Shown here: in pieces, positions 1 to 8,312 of the stretch
How the letters are laid out: each line of letters begins with the position of its first letter
How positions within the stretch are numbered: position 1 is the stretch's first letter
Assembly: GCF_030444335.1 (NCBI RefSeq)
Contig: NZ_CP128595.1
Location: 992,001-1,056,000 of the forward strand
DNA length: 64,000 bases
From: Polaribacter huanghezhanensis
Lineage (GTDB): Bacteria; Bacteroidota; Bacteroidia; Flavobacteriales; Flavobacteriaceae
Direction: 5' to 3'
Notes under the pieces: generated by a model
Database searches by the model: none
The model's input: only the letters and a program-made list of their open reading frames with translations
Told to the model about the DNA's origin: nothing
Program-made: the position numbers and the translations under genes

Positions 1-2901
1 AGCAAGAAATTGATGTACAAAGGCTATACAATTCAGCCCTATTCTCCAAAAGCAGGAACCGGATTAAGTTCTCACGAATTAAATCAACCAGGGACCTATC
101 AAGATGTTACAGATACAACCGTTGTTGCGCAATTTAAAACGATAAAAAACACGTTACCAGCATTTTTACAAGTTGATGGCGATGTACATTTTTTAGCATG
201 GACAACAACTCCTTGGACGTTGCCAAGTAATACAGCACTAACTGTTGGGCCAAAAATTGAGTATGTGTTAGTTGATACTTTTAATCAATATACATTTGAG
301 CCTACAAAAGTGGTGTTGGCTAAAAATTTAGTCGGAAAACAATTTGCAGGGAAAAAGTTTAATCAAGTTAAAGATGCAGCAGCATTAGCAAGTTATTCAA
401 AAGAAGACAAACAAATTCCATATTTAGTTTTAAACGAATTCAAAGGAAAAGATTTAGTCGGAATTAAATACGAGCAATTATTAAAATATGCGTTGCCATA
501 CGAAAATCCAGAAAATGCTTTTAGAGTAATTTCAGGAGATTTTGTGACCACAGAAGACGGAACAGGAATTGTACATACAGCACCAACTTTTGGAGCAGAT
601 GATGCAATGGTTGCCAAACAAGCAACACCAGAAATTCCGCCTTTATTAGTGTTAGATGACAACGGGAATCCAGTTCCGTTAGTAGATTTACAAGGAAAAT
701 TTAGACCAGAGTTGGGTGAGTTTGCTGGTAAATATGTAAAAAACGAATATTACAATGATGGCGAAGCACCAGAGAAGTCTGTTGATGTAGAATTAGCCAT
801 CAAATTAAAAACAGAAAACAAAGCCTTTAAGGTTGAAAAATATGTGCACAGTTATCCAAATTGTTGGAGAACAGACAAACCTATTTTATATTATCCGTTA
901 GATTCTTGGTTTATCAAGGTAACAGATGTAAAAGATAGAATGCACGAATTAAATGAAACGATCAACTGGAAACCAGAATCAACAGGAACTGGTCGTTTTG
1001 GAAATTGGTTGAAAAATGCGAATGATTGGAATTTATCTCGTTCTCGTTTTTGGGGAATTCCATTGCCAATCTGGAGAACAGAAGATGGTAAAGAAGAAAT
1101 TATTATTGGTTCTGTAGAAGAATTGAAATCAGAGATGAAACGTGCCGTTGATGCAGGTGTGATGTCTGAGGATATTTTTGCTGAGTTTGAAGTTGGAAAT
1201 ATGTCTGAAGAAAACTATGATAAAATCGATTTGCATAAAAATGTAGTTGATAAAATTACCTTAGTTTCTGCATCAGGAAAACCAATGAACCGCGAAAGTG
1301 ATCTGATTGATGTTTGGTTCGATTCAGGTTCTATGCCTTATGCACAATGGCATTATCCGTTTGAGAATAAAGAATTAATAGACAATAAAGAGTTTTATCC
1401 AGCAGATTTTATTGCAGAAGGAGTAGATCAAACAAGAGGTTGGTTTTACACATTGCATGCCATTGGAACAATGGTTTTTGATTCCGTTGCCTATAAAAAT
1501 GTAGTTTCTAACGGTTTGGTTTTAGATAAAAACGGACAGAAAATGTCGAAGCGTTTAGGAAATGCAACGGATCCTTTTGAAACCTTGAAAACCTACGGCG
1601 CAGATGCAACGCGTTGGTACATGATTAGCAATGCAAATCCGTGGGATAATTTAAAATTTGACTTAGAAGGAATTGCAGAGGTGCGTCGTAAATTCTTCGG
1701 AACGCTGTACAACACATATTCGTTTTTTACTTTGTATGCAAATATTGATAAATTCACGTATGCAGAAGCAGATGTTCCGTTAAACGAACGACCAGAAATA
1801 GATCGTTGGATTTTATCAGAATTACATTCACTTATAAAAAGAGTTGATGCCTTTTATGCAGATTACGAGCCAACAAAAGCAACACGAGCAATTTCTGATT
1901 TTGTGCAAGAATATTTAAGTAATTGGTATGTAAGATTGTGTAGAAGACGTTTTTGGAAAGGCGACTATGAGCAAGATAAAATTTCTGCATATCAAACATT
2001 ATATACGTGTATGTTAACTGTCGCAAAATTAAGTGCTCCAGTTGCACCATTTTTTATGGATAGATTGTACACAGATTTAATTAATGCAACCAAAAAAGAG
2101 ACTTTTGAATCTGTACATTTAGCAGATTTTCCAACGTTTGATGCATCATTTATTGATGCTTCTTTAGAACGAAAAATGGAAAATGCGCAAACCATTTCGT
2201 CTTTAGTATTATCATTAAGAGCAAAAGAAAAAATAAAAGTGCGTCAGCCATTGCAAAAAATTATGATTCCGGTGTTAGATGCACAACAAAAAGCAGCAAT
2301 TTTAGCCGTTTCTGATTTGATAAAACACGAAGTAAATGTAAAGGAAATAGAGTTGTTAGATGATGCTTCAGGGATTTTAGTGAAGCAAATTAAACCCAAT
2401 TTTAAAACATTAGGGCCAAAATTTGGGCGCGATATGAAATTGATTTCTAACGCAATCCAAAATTTTAGTCAAGAAGATATTATCAACATCGAAAAAGATG
2501 GACATCTTTCTATCAAAATTGATGAAAAAAGTATACATTTGGAAATCTCAGATGTAGAAATTTCATCTAAAGATATTGAAGGTTGGTTGGTAGCAAATGC
2601 ACACGGATTAACCGTTGCTTTAGACGTTACAATTTCTGAGGATTTACGCAAAGAAGGAATTGCCAGAGAATTGGTCAACAGAATTCAGAATTTACGTAAA
2701 GATTCTGGTTTTGAAGTTACAGATAAGATACAACTTACAGTGTTAAATTATCAAAGTTTACAAGAATCGGTATTGGAAAATAAAGCGTATATTATGAGTG
2801 AAACATTAACCAAAGAAATGGTTTTTGTTGATGTATTAAACGATGGAACAGAAATAGAATTCGACAACATCAAAAGTAGAATATTAATTAATAAAATGTA
2901 A
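1..2901 (+). CDS. ileS: Isoleucyl-tRNA synthetase, 5'-truncated by the window edge
   Basis: This enzyme charges tRNA-Ile with isoleucine in the cytoplasm. The reading frame is open from base 1, so the start and the HIGH motif lie upstream; 966 residues remain of a protein that is usually about 1130 in this phylum. Visible hallmarks are the editing-domain block WTTTPWTLPSN near residue 70, the GTGIVHTAPTFGADD block near residue 190, the KMSKR catalytic loop at 1540-1554 and an anticodon-binding C-terminal half. The IleS identity rests on the overall pattern of editing domain, WFDSGSMPYAQWHYPF-type core and long C-terminus. The DksA/TraR-like gene follows after 5 bp, which suggests co-transcription. 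Confidence 0.96.
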   Translation, partial: SKKLMYKGYTIQPYSPKAGTGLSSHELNQPGTYQDVTDTTVVAQFKTIKNTLPAFLQVDGDVHFLAWTTTPWTLPSNTALTVGPKIEYVLVDTFNQYTFEPTKVVLAKNLVGKQFAGKKFNQVKDAAALASYSKEDKQIPYLVLNEFKGKDLVGIKYEQLLKYALPYENPENAFRVISGDFVTTEDGTGIVHTAPTFGADDAMVAKQATPEIPPLLVLDDNGNPVPLVDLQGKFRPELGEFAGKYVKNEYYNDGEAPEKSVDVELAIKLKTENKAFKVEKYVHSYPNCWRTDKPILYYPLDSWFIKVTDVKDRMHELNETINWKPESTGTGRFGNWLKNANDWNLSRSRFWGIPLPIWRTEDGKEEIIIGSVEELKSEMKRAVDAGVMSEDIFAEFEVGNMSEENYDKIDLHKNVVDKITLVSASGKPMNRESDLIDVWFDSGSMPYAQWHYPFENKELIDNKEFYPADFIAEGVDQTRGWFYTLHAIGTMVFDSVAYKNVVSNGLVLDKNGQKMSKRLGNATDPFETLKTYGADATRWYMISNANPWDNLKFDLEGIAEVRRKFFGTLYNTYSFFTLYANIDKFTYAEADVPLNERPEIDRWILSELHSLIKRVDAFYADYEPTKATRAISDFVQEYLSNWYVRLCRRRFWKGDYEQDKISAYQTLYTCMLTVAKLSAPVAPFFMDRLYTDLINATKKETFESVHLADFPTFDASFIDASLERKMENAQTISSLVLSLRAKEKIKVRQPLQKIMIPVLDAQQKAAILAVSDLIKHEVNVKEIELLDDASGILVKQIKPNFKTLGPKFGRDMKLISNAIQNFSQEDIINIEKDGHLSIKIDEKSIHLEISDVEISSKDIEGWLVANAHGLTVALDVTISEDLRKEGIARELVNRIQNLRKDSGFEVTDKIQLTVLNYQSLQESVLENKAYIMSETLTKEMVFVDVLNDGTEIEFDNIKSRILINKM

Positions 2902-2906
2902 GAGTT

Positions 2907-3284
2907 ATGTCAGACAAAATCGTTAGATATTCAGATGAAGACTTACAAGAGTTTAAAGAAATTATTGAGAAAAAAATAGCAAGAGCGAAAGAAGATTTAG
3001 CCTTGTTAGAAAGTTCATATAAAAACAATGCAGATAATGGGACAAATGATACGTCACCGTCGTTTAAGTCTTTTGATGAAGGTTCAGACACCATGTCTAA
3101 AGAAGCAAATGTGCAGTTAGCCATTCGTCAAGAAAAATTTATTAGAGATTTAAAAAATGCATTACAACGTATCGAAAACAAAACATACGGAGTTTGTAGA
3201 GTAACTGGGAAATTAATTCAGAAAGAGCGCTTAAAACTAGTTCCGCATGCTACACTTAGCATAGAAGCGAAAAGAAAACAATAA
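2907..3284 (+). CDS. TraR/DksA-family RNA polymerase-associated regulator with degraded zinc finger
   Basis: DksA-type proteins insert a coiled coil into the RNA polymerase secondary channel and modulate transcription, often together with ppGpp. Residues 10-90 of this 125-residue protein are predicted helical and charged, and the C-terminal region keeps the DksA layout (YGVCRVTGKLIQKERL, then PHAT and a final helix). Only one cysteine (C97) remains of the usual four zinc ligands; the others are replaced by Val/Gly/Leu-type residues and a His. I recall this degraded finger as common in Bacteroidota. The gene starts 5 bp after ileS and ends just before a terminator hairpin. Family is fairly certain; the regulatory target is unknown. 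Confidence 0.85.
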   Translation: MSDKIVRYSDEDLQEFKEIIEKKIARAKEDLALLESSYKNNADNGTNDTSPSFKSFDEGSDTMSKEANVQLAIRQEKFIRDLKNALQRIENKTYGVCRVTGKLIQKERLKLVPHATLSIEAKRKQ

Positions 3285-3285
3285 A

Positions 3286-3315
3286 AAAAAGCTTCCAGAT
3301 TTGGAGGCTTTTTTT
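3286..3315 (+). terminator. Intrinsic terminator after the ileS-dksA-like pair
   Basis: A 7-bp stem (AGCTTCC paired with GGAGGCT, one G-T wobble, loop AGATTT) is followed by a run of seven T residues. It sits directly after the DksA-like stop codon and only 20 bp before the lspA start codon. Confidence 0.8.
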
Positions 3316-3335
3316 AAGTATAAATTATTTTATCC

Positions 3336-3923
3336 ATGTCCAAAAAAACCATTGCAATTACTACTGTTTTTTTAGCGTTACTTTTAGATCAAGTAAGTAA
3401 AATTTACGTAAAAACACATTTCGAAATTCAAGAAAGTGTTCACGTTTTCGATTGGTTTAGAATTCATTTTACAGAAAATAATGGAATGGCCTGGGGGTTT
3501 GAATTTGGAGGAAAAGCAGGGAAATTATTTTTAACATTATTTAGAGTAGTTGCCGTTTTTGGAATTATTTATTGGTTGCGAAAGACCATTAAAAGAAACG
3601 CTCCAACGATAGTTGTTATAGCAATTGCTTTAGTGCTTTCAGGAGCTTTTGGGAATATTATTGATTCTGTTTTTTACGGAGTTATTTTTGATGCGCCAGC
3701 GCACGGAACAGGAACGCTTTTCGCAAAAAACCCGTATGGAGAATTGTTTCATGGAAGAGTGGTAGACATGTTGTATTTTCCTATTTACGAGGGAGAAAGT
3801 TTTACATTTTTCAACGCTATTTTTAACGGTGCAGATTCTTTTATAACAATTGGAGTTGTATTATTATTCCTTTATAATAAACAAGCATTTCCGCCAGAAA
3901 AAAAGAAAAAGACCATCTTATAA
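3336..3923 (+). CDS. lspA: Lipoprotein signal peptidase (signal peptidase II)
   Basis: LspA is an inner-membrane aspartyl protease that removes the signal peptide from diacylated prolipoproteins. The 195-residue product has four hydrophobic segments and the conserved blocks TENNGMAWG, GAFGNIID and GRVVDMLYF; the aspartates in the last two blocks are the expected catalytic pair. The loop between the catalytic segments is longer than in E. coli, as is usual in this phylum. The start ATG lies 20 bp past a terminator hairpin, and I see no clear TAnnTTTG promoter between them, so lspA may depend on read-through. Its end overlaps the end of the convergent response regulator by 6 bp. Confidence 0.95.
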   Translation: MSKKTIAITTVFLALLLDQVSKIYVKTHFEIQESVHVFDWFRIHFTENNGMAWGFEFGGKAGKLFLTLFRVVAVFGIIYWLRKTIKRNAPTIVVIAIALVLSGAFGNIIDSVFYGVIFDAPAHGTGTLFAKNPYGELFHGRVVDMLYFPIYEGESFTFFNAIFNGADSFITIGVVLLFLYNKQAFPPEKKKKTIL

Positions 3924-4592
3924 TTCTATTGAGAGTTCTATTAATTTCTTTTGAATTCCATAAATAACTAGACCAGCAACATTTTTAGATGCTGTTTTTA
4001 ACAACAAGTTTTTACGATGTCCTTCGATTGTTCTTGGACTTAGAAATAATTTTTCGGCAATTTCGCCTGTAGTTAATTGTGCACAGATTAATTCTAAAAT
4101 TTCGCGCTCTCTTTTAGAGAGTAAGTTTTCATCTAAGTCGTTTTTAATCTTTTTACCACTAGAAGAAAGTAAGTTTTCATGAATGGTTTTTAGTACTTTA
4201 TCATCATAATAAAAACCTTTTTCAAAGACTTCATTTATGGTGTGAATTACAATTTTTGGACTTGTGTTTTTTAATAAATATGAGGATGCTCCTACGTTAA
4301 TCATATTCGTAATAAACGATTTTCCACTGTAACTTGTAAGGGCAATAATTTTTATTGATGGATATTTTTCGTGAATTATTTTTGTGGTTTCTATACCATT
4401 AAGGACAGGCATTTTTAAATCCATTAAAATAATATCGGGAACATTTTTAGAATGAATAGCATCTATTAATTCTTGACCATTTTCGGCTTCAAAAAGGATA
4501 TCGAAATTGTTTTCTCTTTGTAAGATAAATGAAATGCCTTTTCTAAAAAGCTGTTCATCATCTGCTAGGGCGATTTTTACTTTTTGTTTCAT
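3918..4592 (-). CDS. NarL/LuxR-family response regulator
   Basis: This 224-residue cytoplasmic regulator has an N-terminal receiver domain with the acidic pair D11/D12 and the phosphoacceptor D58 in LMDLKMP, followed by a LuxR-type helix-turn-helix (about residues 155-215, LLSKREREILELI...SPRTIEGHRKNLL). It should be phosphorylated by the histidine kinase encoded 12 bp upstream and then bind DNA. It is the last gene of a four-gene minus-strand operon. No target site was recognised in the window. Family and domain order are certain; the signal is unknown. Confidence 0.95.
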   Translation of the reverse strand: MKQKVKIALADDEQLFRKGISFILQRENNFDILFEAENGQELIDAIHSKNVPDIILMDLKMPVLNGIETTKIIHEKYPSIKIIALTSYSGKSFITNMINVGASSYLLKNTSPKIVIHTINEVFEKGFYYDDKVLKTIHENLLSSSGKKIKNDLDENLLSKREREILELICAQLTTGEIAEKLFLSPRTIEGHRKNLLLKTASKNVAGLVIYGIQKKLIELSIEL

Positions 4593-4604
4593 AATTTTAG
4601 GGGA

Positions 4605-5396
4605 TTAAATGTGTATTATAAATGTTGCGCCACTTTTCTCTTTGCTGTTAATTTTTAATGTTCCGTTTAATAATTCAACTCTACTTTCTATGTTTTTTAG
4701 ACCCAAGCCTTTTTTAAGTTGAGCTTGTTTTAAATCAAAACCAATTCCGTCGTCAGAATAGGTTAAAGACAATTTCTCGTTATTTATTTTAAGTACTAAG
4801 TTAATGTTTTTTGCTTTGCCGTGTCTAATTGAGTTGTTAATGAGTTCTTGTAAAATTCTAAAAAGATGTAATTCTTTGCTCTTTTTTAAATGGTTTTCGG
4901 GATATTTCAATTGATACGTAACTACTACTTTTTTACTTGTATTAAAATCATCAACCAATTCTTCAATGGCAGATTGTAAACCAAATTTATCGAGGATTGG
5001 AGGCAGTAAATCATGGGCAATTTTACGAGCACTTTGTAGCGTTCTGTTTGTGATATCTATATTGCTTTTAGTAACTGCTGAATATTCTTCAGCAGTTAAA
5101 CCTCCATCTAATAACAAATTAGAATTAAGGTGTATGACATTTAATTTAGAGCTAATATCATCATGTAAATCTTGGGATATACGTTTTCTTTCGTTTTCTT
5201 GAGTAAGTATGGTTGCGTGAATCATTTCTTTTTGATGCTCAATTTCTGCAGATTTTTTTTCAAGCTCTTTTTCAACAATTTTTTTACGTGAAATGAAGAA
5301 AAAGAAAAATAGCGCAACCGCCATTAATAAAAGTAATAACACACCAATAAGGACAATAGAAATTATTTGATTTTTTTGAGAAAACAATTCCTCCAT
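4605..5396 (-). CDS. Membrane-anchored sensor histidine kinase, HisKA_3 type
   Basis: The 263-residue kinase has one N-terminal membrane segment (about residues 12-36), a short coiled coil, a HisKA_3 dimerisation helix with phosphoacceptor H78 in DLHDD, and a HATPase domain with the N-box ELINNSIRHG and the G-box DDGIGFD near the end. There is almost no periplasmic domain, so sensing probably needs a partner; the multi-pass protein encoded 12 bp upstream is the obvious candidate. It pairs with the LuxR-type regulator just downstream. The kinase call is certain; the sensing model is inference. Confidence 0.94.
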   Translation of the reverse strand: MEELFSQKNQIISIVLIGVLLLLLMAVALFFFFFISRKKIVEKELEKKSAEIEHQKEMIHATILTQENERKRISQDLHDDISSKLNVIHLNSNLLLDGGLTAEEYSAVTKSNIDITNRTLQSARKIAHDLLPPILDKFGLQSAIEELVDDFNTSKKVVVTYQLKYPENHLKKSKELHLFRILQELINNSIRHGKAKNINLVLKINNEKLSLTYSDDGIGFDLKQAQLKKGLGLKNIESRVELLNGTLKINSKEKSGATFIIHI

Positions 5397-5408
5397 TTTT
5401 TAAATCTT

Positions 5409-6038
5409 TTAGGTTAAAGCAGGTTTTTTTCTAAAATGTTTATACCACTCTACAAAAATTAATATTTGATACAATATGTACAATAATGCATTTGTAATCC
5501 AGATTAACATCTTTGTTGAGCCTTTAATATTTCCAGCGGTAAAGAGTAAAAGACTACACAAAAAATATAAAAACATACCAGAAACAATAAAAATAAACCT
5601 ACTTCCTGAACCTTCAATTTTTTGAATAAAAAATAAAAAACAAAAGATAATTAATGGAATTGAAGTTACAACAATTTCAAAAATATTAAATTTATCATAA
5701 CTTGTGGTATCTACAATATAATAGACACAAAGAGCAACTAATACGATTATTATAACGACTGAAATTATTTTTTTAAGAATTATTTTCTTTAAAATTTCCC
5801 TAAAAAATAAACTTAACAAAATAAATTTTCCAATAAAAAAATAATGGGATAAAAAAAGGTTATTTATTCTATGATTACTAAGGTAACTTGAATATAATTG
5901 AAGAACTAAACTGCCAATTAGGTATAGTGTAAATATTTTTATAGGTGTTAACTCTAATCTATAATTCCTTAAGAATAAGACTGTATTTAATGCCAATAAA
6001 ATATAACCAATATAAACTATTATAATTTGTATACTCAT
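5409..6038 (-). CDS. Multi-pass membrane protein of the kinase operon, function unknown
   Basis: This 209-residue protein is almost entirely hydrophobic, with about six or seven predicted membrane helices separated by short loops that often end in lysine or arginine. I do not recognise a named family or any catalytic motif. It lies 9 bp after the Cys-tailed protein gene and 12 bp before the histidine kinase gene on the same strand, so it is very probably made with them. The kinase lacks a sensory domain of its own, so this protein may serve as its membrane sensor or channel a signal to it; that role is inferred from position only. Confidence 0.75.
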   Translation of the reverse strand: MSIQIIIVYIGYILLALNTVLFLRNYRLELTPIKIFTLYLIGSLVLQLYSSYLSNHRINNLFLSHYFFIGKFILLSLFFREILKKIILKKIISVVIIIVLVALCVYYIVDTTSYDKFNIFEIVVTSIPLIIFCFLFFIQKIEGSGSRFIFIVSGMFLYFLCSLLLFTAGNIKGSTKMLIWITNALLYILYQILIFVEWYKHFRKKPALT

Positions 6039-6047
6039 TAAAATGAA

Positions 6048-6422
6048 TTAACCATTTAAAGGGCTATTTGGGTCGCAAAAATCAGGGCAAGGCTGTGTCA
6101 TATCATAAATGTCATCACCACCTGCACCTAATTCATTTTGCTTAATGGCAGAAATCATGTCTTTATTATTTTTATCAACACCAACAATCATTAGTTTTTC
6201 TTCGTAAGTTATATCTTTTGTTTTTGGGTTTACAGTTTCTTTAACTCCTAAATAAGCTCTTACACTAACAACTCCGTCCTCAGCTAAAACTTCTTGTAAG
6301 TCAATTTTAGGAATATTAAAAGCTCTACACTCGTGGTATTTGTTATACGAAGATTCTAAATTTCTCCAGTTTTCAGCCCATTTTTTTGCAGTTTGTAAAG
6401 TAATTGTGTTCTTTTTTTTCAT
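6048..6422 (-). CDS. Small Cys-tailed protein, first gene of the two-component operon
   Basis: This 124-residue soluble protein has no signal peptide and no membrane segment. It begins with a Lys-rich stretch and the block ITLQTAKKWAENWRN, has a middle block VSVRAYLGVKET, and ends in TQPCPDFCDPNSPL, which contains a CPxxC pair. I recall similar small proteins with a YD(F/M)T-x-PCP tail in many Bacteroidota genomes, without an assigned function. It opens a four-gene operon with a membrane protein, a kinase and a regulator. The tail may bind metal or undergo thiol chemistry; that is speculation. Confidence 0.75.
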   Translation of the reverse strand: MKKKNTITLQTAKKWAENWRNLESSYNKYHECRAFNIPKIDLQEVLAEDGVVSVRAYLGVKETVNPKTKDITYEEKLMIVGVDKNNKDMISAIKQNELGAGGDDIYDMTQPCPDFCDPNSPLNG

Positions 6423-6515
6423 GATAATATGTATTGGGTTAGTATGAACCCTAAAAGTAGTAATTATTTTAACAATAGTTTAAAAAAGCAACAGTAAAAA
6501 TGGTATTTTCGTAGT

Positions 6516-8312
6516 ATGTCTAATGCATTAGAAATCCAAATAAAGTCGTTGCCAGATTCTCCCGGTGTGTATCAATATTTTGATATAAATGATATTATTA
6601 TCTATGTAGGTAAGGCAAAAAACCTTAAAAAAAGAGTTGCTTCTTATTTTACTAAAAACCACGAAAATGGCAAAACTAGAGTTTTAGTAAAGAAGATTGC
6701 AAGTATAAAACACATTGTTGTAGATACAGAAACAGATGCGTTGTTGTTAGAAAACAATCTAATTAAAAAGTATCAACCAAAATATAATGTGATGCTTAAA
6801 GATGACAAAACTTATCCATGGATTTGCATTAAAAAAGAACGCTTTCCAAGAATCTTTTTAACTCGAAATGTTGTAAAAGACGGTTCGGAGTATTTTGGGC
6901 CGTACACCTCTGTAAGAACCGCAAAAGCATTGTTAGATTTAATAAAAGAATTGTATACATTAAGAACTTGCAAATACGATTTAAGCAAAGAAAAAATTGC
7001 AGCAAAAAAATATAGAGTGTGTTTAGAATATCACTTAGGAAACTGTAAAGCACCTTGCGAAAACTTGCAAACAGAAGAAAATTACTTGTTAGATATTGCT
7101 GCAATTAGAAATATTGTTAAAGGAAATTTTAAAGAATCCTTAGAAAAATTTTCTGAGTTGATGCAAGATTTCGCAGCTAAAATGGAGTTTGAAGAAGCGC
7201 AAAAAATAAAAGTAAAGCTAGAACAATTATCTAATTACCAAGCAAAATCTACCGTTGTAAATCCGTCTATTAATAATGTAGATGTATTTTCTGTTATTTC
7301 TGATGAAAGCTTCGGATATGTTAACTTTTTTAAAATAGCAAACGGCTCCATCATTCAGTCTCACACCTCAGAGATCAAGAAAAAATTAGACGAAACAGAC
7401 AAAACATTATTAGAATTATCAATCATAGAAATTCGCCAACGGTTTAACTCTCAATCAAAGGAAATTTACGTTCCGTTTGTTGTTGATGTTGGTGATGATG
7501 TAAAAGTGACCGTTCCAAAAACAGGAGATAAAAAACGAATTGTAGAATTGTCAATTAGAAATGCGCGCTATTTTAGACAAGACAGGTTTAAGCAACTAAA
7601 AATTGTTGATCCAGACCGACATGCAAATCGAATTATGTCTCAAATGAAAATAGATTTACGCTTAAAAGCATTACCAAGACATATTGAGTGTTTTGACAAT
7701 TCGAATATTCAAGGAACGCATCCAGTTGCAGCTTGTGTGGTTTTTAGAAACGGAAAACCAAGTAAAAAAGAATACAGACATTACAATATAAAAACAGTTG
7801 TTGGTCCAGATGATTTTGCGTCGATGGAAGAAGTAGTTTTTAGACGCTACAAAAGATTGTTGGCAGAGAACGAATCGTTGCCGCAACTTATTATTATTGA
7901 TGGCGGAAAAGGACAATTATCATCTGCTTTAAAAAGTTTAGATATTTTAGGGCTAAGAGGTAAAATTGCCATTGTTGGAATTGCAAAAAGATTGGAAGAA
8001 ATTTATTATCCAGGAGATTCTGTTCCATTATATTTAGATAAAAAATCGGAGAGTTTAAAAATCATTCAGTTTTTAAGAAACGAAGCGCATCGATTTGGAA
8101 TTACCTTTCACAGAAATAAAAGAAGTAAAAGCGCCATTCAATCAGAGTTAGAGCAAATTCCTAGTATTGGTAAGCAAACGATTACAACATTATTGCGTAA
8201 ATTTAAGTCGGCAAAAAGAGTAAAAGACGCAACATTAGAAGAGTTAACACCTGAAGTTGGTAATTCAAGAGCTAAAATTATATTCGAATATTTTAATAAT
8301 AAATCAGAATGA
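6516..8312 (+). CDS. uvrC: Excinuclease ABC subunit C
   Basis: UvrC makes the two incisions around DNA lesions during nucleotide excision repair, acting with UvrA and UvrB. The 598-residue protein shows the N-terminal GIY-YIG nuclease (SPGVYQYF...IIYVGKAKNLKKR), a cysteine block around residues 150-180, a UvrB-binding helix pair near 195-235, the C-terminal RNase H-like nuclease (FDNSNIQGTHPVA and IIIDGGKGQL) and a terminal helix-hairpin-helix. Its stop codon overlaps the start of the patatin gene in an ATGA arrangement, suggesting translational coupling. Confidence 0.97.
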   Translation: MSNALEIQIKSLPDSPGVYQYFDINDIIIYVGKAKNLKKRVASYFTKNHENGKTRVLVKKIASIKHIVVDTETDALLLENNLIKKYQPKYNVMLKDDKTYPWICIKKERFPRIFLTRNVVKDGSEYFGPYTSVRTAKALLDLIKELYTLRTCKYDLSKEKIAAKKYRVCLEYHLGNCKAPCENLQTEENYLLDIAAIRNIVKGNFKESLEKFSELMQDFAAKMEFEEAQKIKVKLEQLSNYQAKSTVVNPSINNVDVFSVISDESFGYVNFFKIANGSIIQSHTSEIKKKLDETDKTLLELSIIEIRQRFNSQSKEIYVPFVVDVGDDVKVTVPKTGDKKRIVELSIRNARYFRQDRFKQLKIVDPDRHANRIMSQMKIDLRLKALPRHIECFDNSNIQGTHPVAACVVFRNGKPSKKEYRHYNIKTVVGPDDFASMEEVVFRRYKRLLAENESLPQLIIIDGGKGQLSSALKSLDILGLRGKIAIVGIAKRLEEIYYPGDSVPLYLDKKSESLKIIQFLRNEAHRFGITFHRNKRSKSAIQSELEQIPSIGKQTITTLLRKFKSAKRVKDATLEELTPEVGNSRAKIIFEYFNNKSE

